Of a stretch of DNA of 64,000 nt, positions 1 through 9,123 are shown one piece after another. Location of the stretch: positions 248,001 to 312,000 of the forward strand of contig CADEDA010000002.1 of NCBI GenBank assembly GCA_902825965.1. Reading direction: 5' to 3'. The stretch's first letter is position 1. Each line of letters begins with the position of its first letter. The position numbers were made by a program, and so were the translations under genes. A model generated the notes under the pieces. The model did not search any database. It had not been told where the DNA came from and saw nothing but the letters and a program-made list of their open reading frames with translations. This stretch comes from an uncultured Gemmatimonadota bacterium. GTDB taxonomy: Bacteria > Gemmatimonadota > Gemmatimonadetes > Gemmatimonadales > Gemmatimonadaceae.

Positions 1-1388
1 GTCTCCTCGCGATGGGTGGCGACGGCAAGGCCGGCCTTCACCCGGTGGGCGCCGAACGCCCCGTGCAGCATCGCGGTGACCCGCGGTGTCGCGCGCGACT
101 CCTCGAACGGTTCCTCGGTGGCGGCGCCGAACGTGATGCCACGGGCGGCGATCGTCGTCGCGGGGAGCACGGGCGCGAGGGACTCGCTGTCGTTCACGTC
201 GCCGGACACGCGCAGCTCGGCGGCATAGCGTGGCGAGAGCCGCGCCAGCACGTTCAGCGCGAACTGCGCGCCGAGCGCCTCGTAGCGCGACCCGAGTGCC
301 GCCTGGTCGGACCCGAGCAGCGGCGGATTGGCGCGCACGAGACGCGAAGCCGCACTGCGCAGCGTGATCGCGAGCCGATCGCCCTGCTGCCAGTCGAACC
401 GTCCCCACGCGCTCCAGCGCTGCTCGAGCTGCAGCGGCTCGGCCGTATACGCATCGAGCGCAGTACCGTGCACCGTCCCGGCGACCTGCGCGATCTGCTG
501 GCCCAGGGCGTCCGTAGCGGGGAACCAGGCCGGCGCGGCGATCTCACTGCGTTGGTAGTCCACGCCGACGGTCGCGTAGGCCGTGTCGCGCTGGAGTGCG
601 CCGCCGATCGCGAGCGCCGCGCCGTAGTTCGCCGTCCCGCCCTCGAGCGTGGACCGCCAGTCGCCGTTCCCGCCGGCGCGCAGCGCGTGGGCGCGCAGTC
701 CCACGCCGGTGCCACCGACTTCCGTGTCGAAGCCAAGGCCCCCCGCCGCCACATTCGCCATCGCGCGCAGCGGCGCCGCGAGTGCGACCGTCTCCAGGCC
801 GTTCGACCGTGGCAGGCCCAGGCTGCCGATGCGGGCGCCGTCCACCATCACATCGGTGTGGCGCCACGGCAGCCCCTCGATCCCACCCGCGTCGGCGAAC
901 GGCGAGAGCCCCGCCGCGTCGGACAGCAGGCGGCGACCGCCGACGAGATCCGCATAGCCGCGCTCGGCGAGCCACGACAGCGGCTCGGAGGTCCGGCCGC
1001 GCGCGAGGACCGTGTCGATCGTGGTCACGGGCGGCGCTGCGGCCGCCAGGCGCAACGTCAGTTCGATCTCGCTGCCCGCCGACACCATCACGCCGGTATG
1101 CACGACGGGCCGGAATCCCACGGCCTCGGCCGAGACGTCGTAGGCGGCCGCGGCGATCAGGCCGAACCGGAAGAGCCCGTCCCGGCCCGTGACCGCGAAG
1201 CGCTCCGCGCCACTGGCGCGGTCCACGGCACGGATCTCCGCACTGGACACGGGGAGACCGCGCCCATCCACGACGCGGCCCGACAAGGCGCCGAACGTCA
1301 CACTCTGCCCGAGCACACGCGACGCAGGCACGGCAGAGGATGCCAGGAGGAGCGGCAGCAGCAGCCGGCGGAAACGCGATGACTTCAC
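1..1388 (-). CDS. TonB-dependent receptor-like outer membrane protein (N-terminal part, runs off the window)
   Basis: The minus-strand frame starting at the GTG at 1388 stays open for all 462 codons to the window edge, checked codon by codon, so the gene is truncated by the window and not broken. A GAGG lies 8 nt before the GTG. The product begins with a positively charged, Leu-rich signal peptide (about residues 1-27). A small beta-sandwich of the carboxypeptidase-regulatory type follows (about 30-115; motifs GRVVDGRGLPV, GLFRFGLIAA, AEAVGFRP). Next comes a plug-like region with VMVDGARIG and then barrel-like alternating segments. Such proteins sit in the outer membrane and import ligands with TonB energy. 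The ligand is unknown. It could instead be a receptor-like barrel without transport function. The gene lies upstream of, and divergent in role from, the polysaccharide operon on the same strand. Confidence 0.72.
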   Translation of the reverse strand, partial: MKSSRFRRLLLPLLLASSAVPASRVLGQSVTFGALSGRVVDGRGLPVSSAEIRAVDRASGAERFAVTGRDGLFRFGLIAAAAYDVSAEAVGFRPVVHTGVMVSAGSEIELTLRLAAAAPPVTTIDTVLARGRTSEPLSWLAERGYADLVGGRRLLSDAAGLSPFADAGGIEGLPWRHTDVMVDGARIGSLGLPRSNGLETVALAAPLRAMANVAAGGLGFDTEVGGTGVGLRAHALRAGGNGDWRSTLEGGTANYGAALAIGGALQRDTAYATVGVDYQRSEIAAPAWFPATDALGQQIAQVAGTVHGTALDAYTAEPLQLEQRWSAWGRFDWQQGDRLAITLRSAASRLVRANPPLLGSDQAALGSRYEALGAQFALNVLARLSPRYAAELRVSGDVNDSESLAPVLPATTIAARGITFGAATEEPFEESRATPRVTAMLHGAFGAHRVKAGLAVATHREE

Positions 1389-1435
1389 GACGAGAACCTC
1401 ACCGGAGGGAACGACGGGATCCGAGACCGACCCAC

Positions 1436-3163
1436 TCAATGTAGACCGGACGATTCGGGGGGTGCACTGGTCGCGCCGCGTGCCCCCGCCGCCGCCAACC
1501 GGACCAGCTCGGGGAGGAATCCCTGGAACGGCGCCGGCGCGTGGACGGGACCGGGCGCGGGGATGAGGCAACCGGTCACGCAGGTCGCGGCCAGTTCGCG
1601 GATCCGGTCGAGTTCGGCCCGGTCGAAGGTCGTGGCGGCGTAGTGCGCATTCAGGAATCCCGCCACGGCCGCGACTTCGTTGGCGACGCCGACCTCGACC
1701 GCACGGAACGCCGCGAGGACAAATCGCACGAGGTCCTCGGACGGTGCCTGCCGCCCGCGTCCGATGCCGGCGTAGCCGATGCCGACGGCCTGCACCGCGT
1801 CGGCGCGCCAGAGGTTGGCGGCATCGACCAGTCCCTGCGCCTTGGGCGCCTGCCGCACGAGCGCCGGGAGTGCGTCGCGATACACGCGATGCCCGGTCGC
1901 GACGACGACGAGGTCGGCGTCGGCGAGCGCGGCGCCGAGGGCGTTGGTGAACACGCGATCGAGACCGAGGCGGCGGAGGTTCTGGTCGTCGGGCTTCACG
2001 TACGGGTCGTGCAGGCGCACCTGTGCACCGCGCTCGAGGAGCAGCTGCGCCAGTACGAGGGACGGGCTGTTGCGCGTGTCCTCCGAGTCGAACCGATACG
2101 CGGCGCCGAGGACCGCGATGCGGCGGCCTTGGACCGGGCCGAACGCACGCTCCGCCAGCGCGATCGTGCGCGCGGGTGACGCATCATTGATCCGGCGGCT
2201 GCCCAGGATGAGGCTGCTCGCCGCCTCGGCGGGCTGGGCGGCGTAGCGCCGCCACCAGAGCAGGATCCCGTCCTTCGGCAGGCAGTGTCCGCCGACCCCG
2301 ACCGTCGGGACGAGCAATCCGCCGCTCGGCACCACCAGCGCATCGGCGCTTGCCTGGTCGGACTGCGCCGCCGCGGCGTTCACCCGGTCGCGGAGCGCGT
2401 AGAAGTCGACGTCGTGGTCATCGCACCAACGGACCACCTCGGTGGCGAACGCGATGCGCACGTCGCGATACGCGTTCTCGAGCGTCTTCACCACCTCGGC
2501 GGTGAGACTGCTCGTCACGTGCAGCGTGCCCTCGGTGACGACCGGCGCGTACAACGCGGCGATGGCGGCCGCGGTCTCGCGGGACAGCCCGCCGATGAGC
2601 TTGTCGCTCGCCGCCACGCGCTCCACGAGCCGACCCGGCATCACCCGGTTGGGCGAGTTGCCGAGGCGCACGTCGCGCTCGGCCTCGAGTCCATGGGCGG
2701 CGAAGCGCTCGCGCACCACGGTCGCCATGGACGACGGGGCGAGCGTGGATTCGATGACGACCAACGGCGGATTGCCGCGCGGCCGCTCGCGCCAGACCGC
2801 CGCCAGTGCATCGAGCGCCTCGAAGAGTGGGCCGTAGTCCGGCGCCATGCCGTCCTTGTCGGTCTGCACACAGACCAGCACCACGTCGGCGAGGCGGAGG
2901 TCGGCCATGTCGTGCGTCGCGCCCAGATGCCCCGCGCGCACGGTGTCGGCCACCACCGCGTCGAGGGCAGGCTCCACGCCGCCGATCGGCGATCGCCCGG
3001 CGTTGATGGCGGGCACCTTCCAGCCCGAGGTCGGCGAGTTGCGCTGCACGACGAGCACGCGGCCGCCTGCGGCGCCCTTGCGCTGCTCCTCGCGGGCGAG
3101 GAGCGCCGCCATGGGCATCCCGACGATGCCGGGTCCGATCACACCGATGAGCAGAGGAGTCAT
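1436..3163 (-). CDS. Nucleotide-sugar dehydrogenase (UDP-glucose/UDP-ManNAc dehydrogenase family) with long C-terminal extension
   Basis: This NAD-dependent enzyme should oxidise the sugar of an NDP-sugar to the uronic acid for an envelope polysaccharide. The N-terminus has a Rossmann motif (GVIGPGIVGMPMAA). The central part carries GNSPNRVMPGR and the catalytic Cys in GVGGHCLPKDG (about residue 295). The C-terminal UDP-binding fold has GAAYRFDSEDTRNSPS. At 575 aa it is about 130 residues longer than usual family members (around 430). The extra C-terminal part (about 440-575) has no motif I recognise. The ATG at 3163 overlaps the stop of the upstream amidotransferase gene by 4 nt, so the two are probably translationally coupled. 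The actual sugar substrate cannot be read from sequence. Confidence 0.87.
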   Translation of the reverse strand: MTPLLIGVIGPGIVGMPMAALLAREEQRKGAAGGRVLVVQRNSPTSGWKVPAINAGRSPIGGVEPALDAVVADTVRAGHLGATHDMADLRLADVVLVCVQTDKDGMAPDYGPLFEALDALAAVWRERPRGNPPLVVIESTLAPSSMATVVRERFAAHGLEAERDVRLGNSPNRVMPGRLVERVAASDKLIGGLSRETAAAIAALYAPVVTEGTLHVTSSLTAEVVKTLENAYRDVRIAFATEVVRWCDDHDVDFYALRDRVNAAAAQSDQASADALVVPSGGLLVPTVGVGGHCLPKDGILLWWRRYAAQPAEAASSLILGSRRINDASPARTIALAERAFGPVQGRRIAVLGAAYRFDSEDTRNSPSLVLAQLLLERGAQVRLHDPYVKPDDQNLRRLGLDRVFTNALGAALADADLVVVATGHRVYRDALPALVRQAPKAQGLVDAANLWRADAVQAVGIGYAGIGRGRQAPSEDLVRFVLAAFRAVEVGVANEVAAVAGFLNAHYAATTFDRAELDRIRELAATCVTGCLIPAPGPVHAPAPFQGFLPELVRLAAAGARGATSAPPESSGLH

Positions 3164-5040
3164 TGGTCGATGAAGGTCTGAAACCAGAGTTCGAGGCTGA
3201 GCAGGCCCCACGTCTGACGACTGAACTGCGCCTCGTGATCCAGCAGGTGCGCGACGGCGGCGGGGTCGGCGATGCCGCGCTGGCGCGCGCGCGTGCCGAG
3301 GAGTGTGTCGCGGATGAACTCGCGCGCCGGTCCGCGCGTCCACTCCTGCAGCGGCACCGGGAACCCCATCTTGTCCTTCCGCTCGAGCACCGAACGCGGC
3401 AGCAGGTCGCCGATGGCACGCTTGAACAGGTACTTGAGCTCGCCGCCCCGGAACTTGAGGCTGGGCGGCAGGGTCCCGACGAACTCCACGAGCCGGTGGT
3501 CGAGCAGGGGGACCCGCGACTCGATCGACACGGCCATGCTCACGCGATCCTCCACCTGCAGCAGCGCCGGCAGGCTCGCGAGCAGGTCGAAGTGCGTCAT
3601 CTTGTTGTAGTACGACCGCGTGTCCGCATGGTTGAACAGCGCGGAGAACCTCGCGAAGACCGACTCCGGGTCGTGCGAGGCCATGAAGGCCTCGCTGAGC
3701 AGCGGATGCGCCCCGGCCGACCGGTCGACGAGGCGGAAGTACCGGCGGTCCATCGGCTCGAAGACGCCGGCCTGCCAGAACTGCTGCAGCATCGGCACGT
3801 ACTGCCGCAGTGTCGGGAGGTTCGGGAGGATCGAGCGCAGCGTCACGATGTGCTCGGCTTCCTCGTTGGTCTCATGGATCGCGCCCTTGAGCGCCTGCTC
3901 CAGGTACGCGACGAGGTAGCGTGTGTAGCCGCCGAAGACCTCGTCGCCCCCTTGCCCGCCCAACACCACCTTCACGTGCTCCGCGGCCAGGCGCGAGACC
4001 GCGAACTGCGGGATGAGGCCGGGGCCGGCGGCGGGTTCGTCGAGGTGCCACACGAGTGTGGGCAGCAACGTGGGCAGGTCGGTGGCCTCGGGGACGACCT
4101 CGTGCAGCGTGGCGCCCCAGCGCTCCGCCACGGCGCGCGCATGGTGCGATTCGTCGTACGCCGGTCCCTCGGCGAACTTGCCGGTGAACGCGTGCAGTGC
4201 ACCACTGATGTGCTGGGACGCCAGCGCACTGAGGGCGCTCGAGTCGAGGCCGCCGCTGAGGTGTGCGCCGACGGGCACGTCCGCGCGCACGTGCAGCGCG
4301 ACAGCGTCGTCGAGCAGCTGGCGCAGCTCCTCGGTGGCCCGCTCCTCGGTGAGGCCCTCGCGGATGCGATAGGTCGGTTCCCAATAGCGACGCACCGAGA
4401 CCGTCCCGCGCGCCGGCTCGATCAGCAGGAGGTGCCCGGGCTCCACCTTGTGGACCCCGGCGAAGAGCGTGCGCGGGCCGAGCACGAACTGGAAGGTCAG
4501 GTACTCGTGGAGCGCGTCGTGGTCCGCACGCGCCGGGACCGCCGGGTCGCGCACGAGCGCCTTGATCTCGGAGGCGATGAGCACGGCATCGTCCGTCCGG
4601 GTCCAATAGACGGGCTTCACGCCGAGGCGGTCCCGCGCCACGATCACACGGTCGCTCGCATGCTCGTGCAGCACGAACGCGAACATGCCGTTGAAACGCG
4701 CGAGGGCATCGAGTCCCCACTGGCGCCACGCCACGAGGAGCACCTCGGTATCCGAGGTCGTGCGGAAGTGGTGGCCGAGCGCGGCCAGCTCCTGCCGGAG
4801 CTCGCGGTAGTTGTAGAGCTCGCCGTTGAACGTGACGGTCGCGTGGCCGTCGGTCATCGGCTGCGCACCGGTCTCGAGGTCGATGATGGCGAGCCGCGCG
4901 TGGAACAACGCGACCGCACCGCGCACGCTCAGGCCGTCACCGTCCGGTCCCCGGTGCCGGAGCAGGGCGCCCATCGCCTGGGCCCGCGGTCCGTCGCCCT
5001 GACCGCCGCGCAATGCCACATGTGCCGCGATGCCGCACAT
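3160..5040 (-). CDS. asnB: Asparagine synthase (glutamine-hydrolysing) type amidotransferase
   Basis: This protein has 626 aa. The first residues are MCGIAAH, giving the N-terminal nucleophile Cys2 of class II glutaminases. They are followed by HRGPDGDG, FNGELYNYRELR and RDRLGVKPVY. The ATP-pyrophosphatase domain has the PP-loop SGGLDSSALSA and GGQGGDEVFGGYTRY. Both half-reactions therefore look intact: ammonia from glutamine is channelled to an AMP-activated carboxylate. The operon contains a nucleotide-sugar dehydrogenase, deacetylase and glycosyltransferase, so the likely substrate is a uronic acid or another envelope carboxylate. This is the pattern of the amidotransferases of exosortase-A loci. 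True asparagine synthesis cannot be excluded. The deacetylase gene ends 3 nt upstream. Confidence 0.88.
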   Translation of the reverse strand: MCGIAAHVALRGGQGDGPRAQAMGALLRHRGPDGDGLSVRGAVALFHARLAIIDLETGAQPMTDGHATVTFNGELYNYRELRQELAALGHHFRTTSDTEVLLVAWRQWGLDALARFNGMFAFVLHEHASDRVIVARDRLGVKPVYWTRTDDAVLIASEIKALVRDPAVPARADHDALHEYLTFQFVLGPRTLFAGVHKVEPGHLLLIEPARGTVSVRRYWEPTYRIREGLTEERATEELRQLLDDAVALHVRADVPVGAHLSGGLDSSALSALASQHISGALHAFTGKFAEGPAYDESHHARAVAERWGATLHEVVPEATDLPTLLPTLVWHLDEPAAGPGLIPQFAVSRLAAEHVKVVLGGQGGDEVFGGYTRYLVAYLEQALKGAIHETNEEAEHIVTLRSILPNLPTLRQYVPMLQQFWQAGVFEPMDRRYFRLVDRSAGAHPLLSEAFMASHDPESVFARFSALFNHADTRSYYNKMTHFDLLASLPALLQVEDRVSMAVSIESRVPLLDHRLVEFVGTLPPSLKFRGGELKYLFKRAIGDLLPRSVLERKDKMGFPVPLQEWTRGPAREFIRDTLLGTRARQRGIADPAAVAHLLDHEAQFSRQTWGLLSLELWFQTFIDQ

Positions 5041-5043
5041 CGC

Positions 5044-6027
5044 TCAGACCGATGCCGGCAGCGCGCGCGACGGCAGCCGGCGCGCGAGGAGCGCGCGGGC
5101 GTGGATGTTCATCGGTACCAAACGGAAGCGTCCGGCCATCGTCTCCATAGTCTCGGCGAAGAGTTCGCGCTTCAGTGCTCCAGCGAGATCCATGCCGGGA
5201 AAGAACCGGAGCGCGTCCACGTCGTCCGCGCCGAGCAAGTCGAGTGGGTGCAACAGATAGGACGGCTCGACCCCGCCCAGGCGGCACAGCGTGAGGGCGG
5301 TCTGGAGATAGGCGCGCATCAGCTGCCGCGAGCTGCGCGCCAGGTACAGCAGGTAACTGAAGTGGAACGGCGCGCGGGTCACCGGCATGGTGGTCACCGG
5401 GATCTCGAGCAGCGTCTGACCGTCGCCCAGGCGCAGCACATGCGGCGTCAGCGGGCGGAATCCGTCCCGAAACCGACCGAACAGCATCCGACGGGTGTGG
5501 CGCTCCTCGGCCGTCAGCCGAGCGGTGCGGAAGTAGTACCAGCGGGCGAGCGGTCCGATGAAGGTCGGCAGGGTGGAGGCATCGAACAGGTAGCCGCGGC
5601 GCTTGAGCAGGCGCAGCAGACCCGGCGTCCACGAGTAACCCGGGCCGCGGAATCCCAGCGGCCGCTCCCCCGTCACCTCGGCGATCGCCTCCTCGGCGCG
5701 GGTGATGTCCGATTCCAGCGCCTCGGGAGCGTAGGTGTGCAGCCAGGAATCGTGCTCGAACGAGTGGTTGCCGACCTCGTGACCGCGCCGCGTGATCTCG
5801 CGCAGCACCTCGCGATTGGCCGGTGCTCGCGCGTCGGCCCCCACAATGAAGACCGTGAGTTTCAGCCCGAGCGCGTCGAAGGTGTCCAGCGCCCGCGGGA
5901 GGAAGGCGGGGAGGTACGACGGCCGCTCGGCCCAGCGCGGATCGCCGTGGACCTTGAGGTACGTCCAGAGGTCGTCGAGGTCGAGCGAGACCGAGGCGAT
6001 GGGCCGTGCGTCGGGCGCTGGCGTCAT
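5044..6027 (-). CDS. Polysaccharide deacetylase family protein (NodB-like)
   Basis: The 327-aa protein has the NodB-fold motifs in order: SLDLDDLW (catalytic and metal Asp), HEVGNHSFEHDSW (the HxxxH metal pair) and GFRGPGYSWTPG (active-site groove). It should be a metal-dependent enzyme that removes N- or O-acetyl groups from a polysaccharide or lipid-linked sugar. The C-terminal part (LLHPLDLLGADD) resembles the distal His motif. No signal peptide is visible, so it may act on cytoplasmic lipid-linked intermediates. The start overlaps the stop of the FAD oxidoreductase gene by 4 nt, and the asnB gene follows after 3 nt, so it is mid-operon. Unlike the deacetylase domain of the fusion gene at 7327-9090, its catalytic residues are intact. 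Confidence 0.86.
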   Translation of the reverse strand: MTPAPDARPIASVSLDLDDLWTYLKVHGDPRWAERPSYLPAFLPRALDTFDALGLKLTVFIVGADARAPANREVLREITRRGHEVGNHSFEHDSWLHTYAPEALESDITRAEEAIAEVTGERPLGFRGPGYSWTPGLLRLLKRRGYLFDASTLPTFIGPLARWYYFRTARLTAEERHTRRMLFGRFRDGFRPLTPHVLRLGDGQTLLEIPVTTMPVTRAPFHFSYLLYLARSSRQLMRAYLQTALTLCRLGGVEPSYLLHPLDLLGADDVDALRFFPGMDLAGALKRELFAETMETMAGRFRLVPMNIHARALLARRLPSRALPASV

Positions 6028-7334
6028 GCGAACCGCGGCAGGAGCGCGGCGGCCTGCGCGTTCGCGAGGGCCACGGACTCATTGGAGTTGAGCGTCCCGT
6101 TGACGATCTGGGCGGAGTTCACCACGTGCACGCGGCCCAGCGAGGTCTCGACGCTGGGCACCGCGTCGCGGCGATAGTGCAGCGTCGGCAGCGCCTGGAC
6201 CTCGCGGGCGCGACTGATGACGTGGTGACGGACCGCGGTCGCGGGCAGGTCGGGGTAGAGCCGACGCAGCCCCGCGAGCAGGTCCTCCCAGATCTCGTCG
6301 TCACTGCGGGCCCACCATGGATCGTCGGCGGGGCAGTAGCGCGGCAGATACGCGAGCGTGTGCCCTCCGAAGGTCGCGGGCGCCACCAGCGCCGTCATCT
6401 CGATCACCGTGGTGAACGGGAACCCGGGGTCGGTGATGTTGGTGACGTAGTAGCCGGCCAGCGGCCGGTCGAGGAGGACGGACGCACAGATCACACCCTG
6501 GTAGTGCACGCGCCCGAGGCGCGCGCGCTCCGCATCGGTGAGTGCGGGGCAGAGTCGCGTGACGGCCGGACAGGGGACGGTGAGGATCGCCTGCGTGGCG
6601 GTGACCGGCGGCGCCGCCCCGCGCGCGACGACGACCTCCGCGCCGACGACCCGGACCTCGGTCGCGGCACTCCCGGTGTGGATCCGCACCCCACGGCGCT
6701 CGAGGTCGGCCCGCAGCGCCGAGAGCAGCGTCGCGTAGCCGCCGTCGAGATAGCCGAATCGTTCCCGCTTGGCACCCGACCGTCGTGCCGCGTACATGCG
6801 CGCGATGATCGCCCAGATGAACGCCGCGCTCACGCGCGTCCAGTTCACCCCCAGTTTCGCCTCGAGCAGCGGGCGCCAGATGCGCTCGAAGGTGTGCCGG
6901 CCGGACCAGCGCACGAGCCACTGCTCCACGGGGATGGACTCGAGCGCCTCCCCGTCGGCGATCCGCGACGCGCGCAGGATCGTGCCGGCGAGTCGCGCCT
7001 TGTCGACCAGCGACAGCGGCGGGAACCGGAGGAAGTCGAGGCTGCTCGAGAGCGAGTGGAACCGACCGTCGGTGAAGAACCCCGTGCGGGTCGTGCCCCA
7101 CGCGATGCGGTCGGCGAGGCCGAGCTGCGCGATGAGGCCCACCAGTGCGCGGTCGGACTCGAGGATGACGTGATAGTACCTGTCCCAGGTGAATTCGCCG
7201 AGCGCCTGTGGGGCCGCGAGTCCCCCCAGCCCGGGCGCGCCCTCGATGACCTGCACGGCGTGGCCGGCCTCGGCGAGGCGCAGCGCGAGCGAGAGTCCGA
7301 GGATCCCTCCGCCGACGATCGCAACGTCAGCCAT
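6024..7334 (-). CDS. NAD(P)/FAD-dependent oxidoreductase (amine-oxidase / protoporphyrinogen-oxidase-like)
   Basis: This 436-aa flavoprotein starts with a dinucleotide-binding motif (VAIVGGGILGLSLALRLAEA) and has the second Gly-rich segment typical of the amine-oxidase superfamily (GAPGLGGLAA). The C-terminal FAD contact region reads VHVVNSAQIVNGTLNSNES. Homologues are common in exopolysaccharide loci, where the substrate is usually unknown; UDP-galactopyranose-mutase-like or lipid-sugar redox roles are possible. The start codon lies inside the end of the deacetylase-GT2 fusion gene (8-nt overlap) and the stop overlaps the next gene by 4 nt, so it is part of the minus-strand envelope operon. 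Confidence 0.8.
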   Translation of the reverse strand: MADVAIVGGGILGLSLALRLAEAGHAVQVIEGAPGLGGLAAPQALGEFTWDRYYHVILESDRALVGLIAQLGLADRIAWGTTRTGFFTDGRFHSLSSSLDFLRFPPLSLVDKARLAGTILRASRIADGEALESIPVEQWLVRWSGRHTFERIWRPLLEAKLGVNWTRVSAAFIWAIIARMYAARRSGAKRERFGYLDGGYATLLSALRADLERRGVRIHTGSAATEVRVVGAEVVVARGAAPPVTATQAILTVPCPAVTRLCPALTDAERARLGRVHYQGVICASVLLDRPLAGYYVTNITDPGFPFTTVIEMTALVAPATFGGHTLAYLPRYCPADDPWWARSDDEIWEDLLAGLRRLYPDLPATAVRHHVISRAREVQALPTLHYRRDAVPSVETSLGRVHVVNSAQIVNGTLNSNESVALANAQAAALLPRFA

Positions 7335-9090
7335 GCGCGGCGTCGACGGCGGTGAGTCGCGTGGCCGTGACGGCCACCGATTCCTCGGCCGGGGGCCAGA
7401 CGCGCCGACCCGACAGCTTGCGTCCGACGAGCTGGGCCAGCAGCACCAGGTGACCGGCGATCACCCGCAGGACCTTGATCTTCGAGCTGCCGAGCATACG
7501 CACCTCGAGTGTGGCCGGGTACTCGATGACGCGCTCGCCGGCGACATCGAGCCGACAGAGCAGTTCGGTGACACCGAGGAAGCCCGACCGCTGCAGGCGC
7601 TGCGGGGCGACGACGCTGCGCCGGTAGACACGGAAGCAACTGGTGTAGGTCGCGAGCTTGTTCCGCAGCACGCGCCGATAGAGCCAGGAGAGGTTCCGCG
7701 AGAGGAAGAGGCGCCACTGCGGCACGTTGCGCACCCGCCCGGCGGCGTGGTACGGCGACGCCGTGACGAGGGCGACGTCATCCCGCAGCAGCGGGATCAT
7801 GTTCCCCAGCTCGTGCGGATCGTAGGTGCAGTCACAATCGATCGAGCAGATGATCTCGGTGGTCGTGAGCCCGATGCCGTGCATGATGGCCGCCGCGACG
7901 CCCACGTTGGGGCGCAGACTGACCACCTGTGTGTCGGGGCGGCCGGCGAACAGCCGGCGCAGCGACTCCCCGGTCGCGTCGGTGCTGCCGTCATCGACGA
8001 ACACGTAGCTGAAGCGATACGCCGACAGCCGTTGCTCCACCGACCGCAGCGTGTTCGCGAGGTACGGCAGGACCAGCTCCTCGTTGTGGCAGGGCACGAC
8101 GATCGACACGGGGATGCGCGCCGACGCATCCGGCGGGGGGTCCGCCGCGCGCGCCGCGAGCTGCACCGGGAGCGCGCGCGTGGGCGTCCGGATCGGTGTC
8201 GAGGCCGGCCGCTCCCCGACGGTGCTGAGGCCCAGATGCTCCGCCACGGAGGTGAACCGCCAGCGCGCCAGGAACCACGCGAGGCGGCTCTCCATCTCGC
8301 GGAGGTTGCGATAGTGCCGGACCCGCTGCGTGAACGACGCCGCCGAGATGCGCGGCTGGTCGGGATCGAGTTCCCACGTGTGGAAGTAGAGCACGAACGG
8401 CGCATCCACGTGGCGCGTCCAGCGTTCGGCGCCGTACCGCACCAGCCATGGCGGCAGCTGGCGGAAGTAGTTGCCGCCGCCGATCGGGAAGGTGAGGCCG
8501 AGCACGTCCAGCGACGAGATCGGGAACTCCCAGAGCGTGCGATCGCCGAACCGGTGCTGATGGGCGAAGCGGCGCCAGCGCTCGCCGTTGAGCGTCCCGG
8601 ACATGGGCGCCGTCGAGGAGTCGTAGGCGTAGCCTTCGTCGGCGAGGACGTCGAGCGCCCAGCGGTCCTGCTGCTGGAACCAGCGGTCGGCCACGCGGTA
8701 GCCGAGGATCGCCTGGCCGGTGGCGCGCCGGAGCGCCTCCCGGGCGCGCCCGAGGTCCTCGCGGAACTCCTCGGGGCTCATCCGCGTGACGTCCCGGTGA
8801 TAGTACCCCTTGCTCGACACCTCATGTCCCCGTTGCGCCACCTCGCGCAGCAGTTCGGGCATGGTGTCCGCGATCCAGCCGAGCGCGAAGAACGTCGCCT
8901 TCACGTCGTGCGCGTCCAGGAGGTCGAGCGTGCGGCGCAAGCCGTGCTCGAGGCGGGATTCGAAGCGGTACCACTCCCCGCGCTGGATCAGCTGGTTGAA
9001 GGCGCCGACGTGGAAGTAATCCTCCAGCGCGACCGTGACGAGATGACGCCGCGGACCCGCGCCCGCGCCGGGGCCCTGGCTCACGTCCAC
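7327..9090 (-). CDS. Fusion of XrtA-type polysaccharide deacetylase domain (degenerate) and family 2 glycosyltransferase
   Basis: The 587-aa protein joins two domains. Residues about 15-285 match the DUF3473 / PEP-CTERM-locus deacetylase pattern (ALEDYFHVGAFNQLI, GHEVSSKGYYHRDV, WALDVLADEGYAYDSS, FYFHTWELDPDQPR). Residues about 325-560 are a GT-A family 2 transferase (SIVVPCHNEE, FVDDGSTDATGES, SIDCDCTYDP, LGSSKIKVLRV). The deacetylase half seems catalytically damaged: the usual DVEDYF Asp is Ala, the first His of the SHGYxH metal motif is Lys (SKGYYH), and the RxP groove motif reads GYRVADRW. The GT half keeps its DxD-like Asp residues and likely transfers a sugar to a lipid or glycan on the inner membrane face. 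In most loci these are separate genes. It overlaps the next gene by 8 nt. Confidence 0.85.
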   Translation of the reverse strand: MDVSQGPGAGAGPRRHLVTVALEDYFHVGAFNQLIQRGEWYRFESRLEHGLRRTLDLLDAHDVKATFFALGWIADTMPELLREVAQRGHEVSSKGYYHRDVTRMSPEEFREDLGRAREALRRATGQAILGYRVADRWFQQQDRWALDVLADEGYAYDSSTAPMSGTLNGERWRRFAHQHRFGDRTLWEFPISSLDVLGLTFPIGGGNYFRQLPPWLVRYGAERWTRHVDAPFVLYFHTWELDPDQPRISAASFTQRVRHYRNLREMESRLAWFLARWRFTSVAEHLGLSTVGERPASTPIRTPTRALPVQLAARAADPPPDASARIPVSIVVPCHNEELVLPYLANTLRSVEQRLSAYRFSYVFVDDGSTDATGESLRRLFAGRPDTQVVSLRPNVGVAAAIMHGIGLTTTEIICSIDCDCTYDPHELGNMIPLLRDDVALVTASPYHAAGRVRNVPQWRLFLSRNLSWLYRRVLRNKLATYTSCFRVYRRSVVAPQRLQRSGFLGVTELLCRLDVAGERVIEYPATLEVRMLGSSKIKVLRVIAGHLVLLAQLVGRKLSGRRVWPPAEESVAVTATRLTAVDAAHG

Positions 9091-9123
9091 AGCGTTGTCG
9101 AACGGCGACGACGGGTCATGGCG

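Noticed and set aside
12-1382. A 456-codon plus-strand open frame opposite the receptor gene
   Set aside because: It is the antisense shadow of the long minus-strand receptor frame; its product is Arg-rich with no domain, and it has no ribosome-binding context.
3163-6177. A 1004-codon plus-strand open frame across asnB and the deacetylase gene
   Set aside because: It runs antisense to two genes with clear catalytic motifs; the composition is that of a GC-rich third-position shadow.
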